The notes beneath the pieces were generated by a model. It did no database searches and had not been told where the DNA came from. It saw only the letters and a list, made by a program, of their open reading frames with translations. The translations under genes and the position numbers were made by a program. From positions 1-28,690 of the IMG/VR virus record IMGVR_UViG_3300028897_000664: a stretch of DNA of 28,690 nucleotides, one strand, 5' to 3'. Within the stretch, counting starts at the first letter, position 1. Each line of letters starts with the position of its first letter. Shown here in pieces: positions 26,053-28,690 of this stretch. The stretch is from a virus.

Positions 26053-28690
26053 TGTTTATTAATACTTACTATGAAACAAAAGAATCAACCATGCATATAT
26101 GGGAGATGGTTGATGGAGTTCCCAATTATAGAACACAATATTGGATTCCATACGTTTTCCTTAGAGCTACAGGTGGAGATGTAAAAACAATTGATGGTCA
26201 CCAAGTAGCTAAGAAGACCTTTGACTCCTATCAAGACTATTACTCTTTCTGTAAGGAAAGGGTAAACGTATATGAGAATAAAGTTAGACCAGAGATACAA
26301 TTCTTGGCTGAAACCTATCATCAAATACCGGATGATGAAATAGAAGTTCCTAAGCTTAAGATTTATTCCCTTGATATAGAAGTTGCTCATGAAGATAGTT
26401 TCCCGAATACTAGGAATCCAGAGTTTCCTGTAGTTCTGGTGACTTTATATGGTGGAGATAGATCTGTAACTTTTGGAGAAAAAGAGTATACTGGAGAACT
26501 TCCTAAAGATACATATTACATTCAATGCAATGATGAATCAGAGTTATTACGAAAACTCTTTGCCTATATGAACAAGTATCCTTGTGATGTCCTTACAGGA
26601 TGGAATATTTATAATTTCGACTTACCATATTTAATTAATAGATCTAAAAAGTTGTTTGGGGAAGACTCTAAGATCTTTGCAGGTATGTCACCTATTAATA
26701 TAGTTAGGGTATGGGATTCTGAAAAAGGTGATACTAATATAGATATTGCTGGAGTTACAATCTTAGATTATTATGATATCTATAAGTGGTATGGGCCGAA
26801 TTTAGAATCATATAGACTAGACTATGTTGCATATCATGAATTAGGTGAAGGTAAAATAGACTATTCTCATTATGAGGATCTTAGAGAAGTTTATAGAGAG
26901 GACTGGAATCTCTATGTTACTTATAATAGAACAGATGCAAAAAGGGTATATCAGTTGGAAGAGAAGTGTGGTTATATAAAACTTGTGCAGTCTCTTTCTC
27001 TTCTAACTAAATGCCCAATGAAATATTATCACACAATGACTCAGTTGATTGAAGGTGCTCTTCTTACTCACTATAGAAGAAACAAGATGTGTGCTCCTAT
27101 CTTTATTGGTGGTTTTCAAGAGACCTTTGAAGCTGCATATGTCAAGGAACCACAACGTGGCAAGCATGAATGGATAGTTGATCTTGATATAGTATCTTCT
27201 TATCCAACTGCAATTATAACATTGAACATGTCAACGGAGACATACTTTGGAAAGATTGTAGGATTGCCTGAAGATCAAGTAATGGAGTACACTAAACAGA
27301 GAGAATTTCCAGACTTTGATATATTTAAGGATGTATCTGGCATTGTTAATTTTCGTGGTCCAAGAAAAGACAAGTTCAATGAATCATTGAAAAGAAAATT
27401 ATTAGCTATTGCTCCGAATGGTTCTGTATTTACTACCCATAAAATAGGAACACTTGCAGAAGTACAGAGAAATATCTTTGCAAAACGAAAAGAAGTTAAA
27501 GGTAAGATGATTGAGCTTAAAAAGCAATTGGCCGAAAAGGAAGATCAGAAGATGAAGGAAAGAGCAAAGCAATTGTTTGATCTCCAGTGGGCCTTAAAGA
27601 TCCTTCTCAATGCTATGTTTGGAGTTACTGCTGTGCCTTATAGCAGATACTTTAATACAAGCATTGCAGAAGCTATTACAGCTTGTGGTAGGCAAACCAT
27701 CAAAGCAGGTGAGAGATATGTAAATGAGTATCTTCAAACAAAGTGGGTTCATGATGAAGAGTTTATGAGCATCCTGTATGATGAAATGTATGATCCAGAC
27801 CTTGATAAGGATATGGTTGAGCATACAGAAGATACAGATTGGGTTGCCTATATAGATACTGATTCACTCTTCATTAAGATGGGAGAGTTTCTTAAGAGGG
27901 TTGTATCAGCTAAGAGTAAATGGGCAGACCTTAATGATGAAGCCAAGATAGAAAAGGTGAGGAAATTATCTCAGTGTATTGAGAAAATTGTTAATGAAAA
28001 ATGTTTCGTCAACATACAGAAAGCAGCATACAATTCTCCGGTAGATGATTTCACTATTCTCTTCAAACAAGAGATAGTTGCCAAAAGTGCTATCTTCATT
28101 ATGAAGAAAAAATATGCTTATTGGGCAGTCAATGAAGAAGGAGCACCTTGTGACAAGATATCAATTACCGGATTGGAAATGGTTAGATCTGATACTGCTG
28201 AAGCTGTGAGAATCGTGCTTAAAGAAGTAGTAGACATGATCTTGAGAGATGCTACTGACAAAGAGATTATAAAGAGAGTAGATGAATGTAGAGATAGTCT
28301 GAAGAAAGTATTCCCAGAGGAAATAGCAGCAAACATAGGCATCAACAAGCTTGATAAGTATCTGACTAAAGAGGGATGGAGGAAAGGTGCTCCTTGGCAT
28401 GTCAAAGGAGTTTGGAATTATAGAATGCTGCTGAAGGAATTAGGCATTGAGAACGAATATGAAGATATTCCTAACGGCACAAAAGCTAGAGTTGTTTATG
28501 TAAAGCCTAATCCTTACGGTGTTGAGACAATCAGCTTTTTACGTTGGCCAAAGGAATTTGATAAGGTTGTTCAAATTGATTATGAAACTATGATAGACAA
28601 GTTCTTTTTAAAGAAGATTAAGACACTATTGAAGCCAATGGATAAAGAAGAATTGATTGATGGTATGGCAAAAGAACGATTGGGGATATT
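26052..28690 (+). CDS. 43: DNA polymerase, B family, T4 gp43-like (3' end beyond window)
   Basis: An open frame of 879 codons runs to the right edge with no stop; T4 gp43 is 898 residues, so only a little is missing. Exonuclease motifs: SLDIEVAHE with D108 and E110 (T4: D112, E114), GWNIYNFDLPYL and YNRTDAKRVYQLE. Polymerase motifs: A, DLDIVSSYPT (D379 as metal ligand); B, KILLNAMFG (K516 to G524); C, YIDTDSLF (D602, D604). All catalytic residues are present, so proofreading and synthesis should work. The clamp-binding C-terminal peptide lies beyond the edge. It starts by TAATG overlap with the preceding small gene and is the last gene seen in the operon. Confidence 0.97.
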   Translation, partial: MFINTYYETKESTMHIWEMVDGVPNYRTQYWIPYVFLRATGGDVKTIDGHQVAKKTFDSYQDYYSFCKERVNVYENKVRPEIQFLAETYHQIPDDEIEVPKLKIYSLDIEVAHEDSFPNTRNPEFPVVLVTLYGGDRSVTFGEKEYTGELPKDTYYIQCNDESELLRKLFAYMNKYPCDVLTGWNIYNFDLPYLINRSKKLFGEDSKIFAGMSPINIVRVWDSEKGDTNIDIAGVTILDYYDIYKWYGPNLESYRLDYVAYHELGEGKIDYSHYEDLREVYREDWNLYVTYNRTDAKRVYQLEEKCGYIKLVQSLSLLTKCPMKYYHTMTQLIEGALLTHYRRNKMCAPIFIGGFQETFEAAYVKEPQRGKHEWIVDLDIVSSYPTAIITLNMSTETYFGKIVGLPEDQVMEYTKQREFPDFDIFKDVSGIVNFRGPRKDKFNESLKRKLLAIAPNGSVFTTHKIGTLAEVQRNIFAKRKEVKGKMIELKKQLAEKEDQKMKERAKQLFDLQWALKILLNAMFGVTAVPYSRYFNTSIAEAITACGRQTIKAGERYVNEYLQTKWVHDEEFMSILYDEMYDPDLDKDMVEHTEDTDWVAYIDTDSLFIKMGEFLKRVVSAKSKWADLNDEAKIEKVRKLSQCIEKIVNEKCFVNIQKAAYNSPVDDFTILFKQEIVAKSAIFIMKKKYAYWAVNEEGAPCDKISITGLEMVRSDTAEAVRIVLKEVVDMILRDATDKEIIKRVDECRDSLKKVFPEEIAANIGINKLDKYLTKEGWRKGAPWHVKGVWNYRMLLKELGIENEYEDIPNGTKARVVYVKPNPYGVETISFLRWPKEFDKVVQIDYETMIDKFFLKKIKTLLKPMDKEELIDGMAKERLGI

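Noticed and set aside
26085-28405. Several minus-strand frames across the DNA polymerase
   Set aside because: They are antisense to a continuous frame with all polymerase motifs and show low-complexity, Cys/Ile-rich translations.
26052-28690. Intein or intron in the DNA polymerase
   Set aside because: Motifs A, B and C and the exonuclease motifs follow at normal spacing without an insertion.

Overview
The window is AT-rich, gene-dense and almost entirely one-directional, and it looks like part of a large T4-related tailed phage. The replication and recombination genes are of T4 type: a B-family DNA polymerase with T4-like spacing of the exonuclease motif (gp43), a gp41-like helicase, the end of a gp44-like clamp loader, a short gp62-like subunit, a gp45-like clamp, UvsW and UvsY. 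An exact T4-type late promoter core (TATAAATA) is also present. Two lipoprotein signal peptides and a spanin-like protein point to a Gram-negative host. No host genes, tRNAs, CRISPR arrays or insertion sequences were seen.

Layout. (1) Positions 1-1867: clamp and clamp-loader genes, with an unknown gene and a small zinc-ribbon gene among them. (2) 1868-5179: a cassette in the order ubiquitin-like protein, E2-like protein, minimal E1, JAMM/JAB protease with an NZF-like finger. This is the order of bacterial Bil antiphage operons, here carried by a phage. The ubiquitin-like gene has its own promoter and is followed by a strong terminator ahead of the other three genes. (3) 5191-7286: a promoter, a highly structured non-coding RNA of about 240 nt (Y RNA candidate), and a full-length Ro60/TROVE protein ending in a terminator. 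(4) 7327-17093: a late block with a 29-residue basic peptide, an M15 peptidase (endolysin candidate), a lectin-like protein, a holin/spanin-like membrane set, a radical-SAM-like protein, and a translationally coupled run of proteins. Most of that run begin with a shared M-K/R-x-x-x-Y/F-L-x-E tag resembling the T4 capsid-targeting sequence. The tagged set includes two ADP-ribosyltransferase-like proteins and a CCA-adding/poly(A) polymerase-like enzyme, so it reads as cargo packed in the head and injected. (5) 17094-19763: a metalloprotease-like gene convergent with, and overlapping, the minus-strand uvsY-uvsW pair. (6) 19760-28690: an operon from a divergent promoter with helicase, dUTPase, thymidylate kinase, a two-TM protein, an SPFH lipoprotein, a deoxyribosyltransferase-like enzyme, family-4 uracil-DNA glycosylase, three small unknowns and the DNA polymerase, which runs off the window.

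Three plus-strand promoters share GTTAACA, 17 bp, then a TATAAT-like box (TATGAT, TATACT, TATAAT), and a fourth has GTTTACA-N17-TAGAAT. They drive the ubiquitin-like gene, the RNA/Ro60 unit, the protease gene and the helicase operon, and suggest a common early or middle promoter class distinct from the late promoter at 7327. The points of most interest are the phage-borne ubiquitin-like cassette, the adjacent Ro60-RNA unit that shares a 3' hairpin element with it, and the tagged cargo array with an apparent polyprotein.

All functional calls are from reading motifs and from memory of families; no database search was run.
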